Source: JAWKOK01 sp963765875
Lineage (GTDB): Bacteria > Chloroflexota > Anaerolineae > Caldilineales > Caldilineaceae
Direction: 5' to 3'
Assembly: GCA_963765875.1 (NCBI GenBank)
Contig: CAVXYK010000027.1
Span: 48,024-112,023, forward strand
DNA: 64,000 nucleotides
A program made the position numbers and the translations under genes. Positions 63,343 to 64,000 of the stretch are shown here, piece by piece. Numbering within the stretch: the stretch's first letter is position 1; each line of letters starts with the position of its first letter. Below the pieces are notes generated by a model. It saw only the letters and a program-made list of their open reading frames with translations, did no database searches and had not been told where the DNA came from.

Positions 63343-64000
63343 CTACGCGGCTTCACCAGAAGGAACCAACTGCTCGTCCGGTATGGAAGCGGAGGGCTCA
63401 TCAGTAGTCCCATCATCGGTAGTCATATCATCGGAAACCGAGTCGGCATCCGTGACGGCAGGCAACTCGATCATACCATCCGCGGCCAGCACGGGCTCCA
63501 GGGCAGCGATGGCGCACTCGACCATGCTGTCATCGGGCGCACGTGTTGTCAGCTTCTGCATGGCTAAGCCGGGCGCAATCAGCAGGCGCATGAGCGCCTT
63601 GTCCTGGTGGGCTGTGCTGAAACGGATCACCTCGTAGGCGATGCCCGCCACCACCGGCACAAGCAGCAGTCGGGACCCCAATCGCAGCACCAGCGCCAGC
63701 CAGAGCGGCTGCACAGATGCGAAGGTCAGTGGTGCAAAAAGGACGATGCTGATGACCAGAACGTAGAGGATGAAGCTGGTGCCGCAGCGCGTGTGTTGCA
63801 CACTATGCGTCTGTACATTCTCGACCGTCAGCTCATCGCCGGCCTCATACACGTTGATCGTCTTGTGCTCAGCCCCGTGATAACCAAAGACCCGCTGAAT
63901 ATCGGGAATGCGCCCGATGGCCCAAATGTAGCCAATGAAGAGGGCGAGCCGAATGATACCCTCGAAAAACGCGTCGACAATGGGGTGATCGTAGGTCAGA
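63343..64000 (-). CDS. DUF1385 (YqhQ-like) membrane protein, partial
   Basis: The frame is open to the right-hand end of the window, so the N-terminus lies outside. It has the family hallmark FGYHGAEHKTINVYEAGD (about 63820-63870), then the TRCGTSFILYVLVISIVLF segment and further membrane helices, and a long acidic, Thr/Ser-rich tail (DADSVSDDMTTDDGTTDEPS). The Met at 63852 is internal. The function of YqhQ is not settled; the HxxEH-like motif suggests metal binding. The tail is probably exposed to solvent. Confidence 0.9.
   Translation of the reverse strand, partial: LTYDHPIVDAFFEGIIRLALFIGYIWAIGRIPDIQRVFGYHGAEHKTINVYEAGDELTVENVQTHSVQHTRCGTSFILYVLVISIVLFAPLTFASVQPLWLALVLRLGSRLLLVPVVAGIAYEVIRFSTAHQDKALMRLLIAPGLAMQKLTTRAPDDSMVECAIAALEPVLAADGMIELPAVTDADSVSDDMTTDDGTTDEPSASIPDEQLVPSGEAA

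Overview
The window looks like chromosomal DNA of a Chloroflexota bacterium (Anaerolineae/Caldilineae type), a moderate-confidence inference. It rests on the ATP synthase gene order, Ala/Glu-rich lipoproteins after the lipobox (start codon at 34783), a BMP-type uptake transporter, an MreB/S1/ClpC housekeeping block, a DUF1385 protein, and base composition slightly above 50 % GC. No rRNA, tRNA, CRISPR array, transposase or phage gene was seen.

Layout. 1-6.2 kb (+): a polyol/deoxy-sugar catabolic cluster (unrecognised C-terminal fragment, SorE-like zinc dehydrogenase broken by a frameshift, SrlD-like SDR, DeoR-type regulator, rhamnulokinase-like FGGY kinase). 6.2-7.1 kb (-): patatin-like lipase. 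7.4-27.5 kb (-): about 20 kb for synthesis, export and remodelling of a surface polysaccharide. It has a GH26-like secreted protein, a GT2-GT4 fusion, two GT-C-like membrane proteins, further GT4 and GT2 enzymes, a Wzt-like ATPase with a C-terminal cargo domain, a Wzm-like permease, two clan-A glycosidase-like secreted proteins, a secreted streptogramin-lyase-like propeller and a Wzx-like flippase. 27.7-34.8 kb (-): a nucleoside-type BMP ABC importer whose two permease genes are separated by an Mrr-type restriction endonuclease and a small ORF. 35-46 kb: cytochrome b561, GH3 beta-glucosidase with PA14, an SH3-like lipoprotein, a MacA/MacB-type export system, a polyferredoxin broken at a perfect palindrome, a GarR-like dehydrogenase and a LysM L,D-transpeptidase. 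47-54 kb (-): clpC, rpsA-like, ridA-like, mreB. 53.8-61.7 kb (-): the F-type ATP synthase operon atpI-B-E-F-H-A-G-D-C. 62-64 kb: ABC-2 permease plus S4 protein (+), and the end of a DUF1385 gene (-).

Two window-wide features stand out. First, at least eight single-base-type reading-frame breaks hit six otherwise conserved genes, three of them inside atpC, which is normally essential. This points to consensus errors in a draft or metagenome assembly unless reads prove otherwise. Second, the intergenic spaces are rich in hairpins and in a family of short interspersed repeats built from CACAGAT / ACACGAAT words; one copy supplies the start codon of a lipoprotein gene and another sits between atpD and atpC.

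The strongest candidate for a little-described system is the 7.4-27.5 kb glycan cluster. Its secreted glycosidase-like proteins and lyase-like propeller lie among the glycosyltransferases and the ABC exporter, which suggests a surface polymer that is made, exported and trimmed by one locus.
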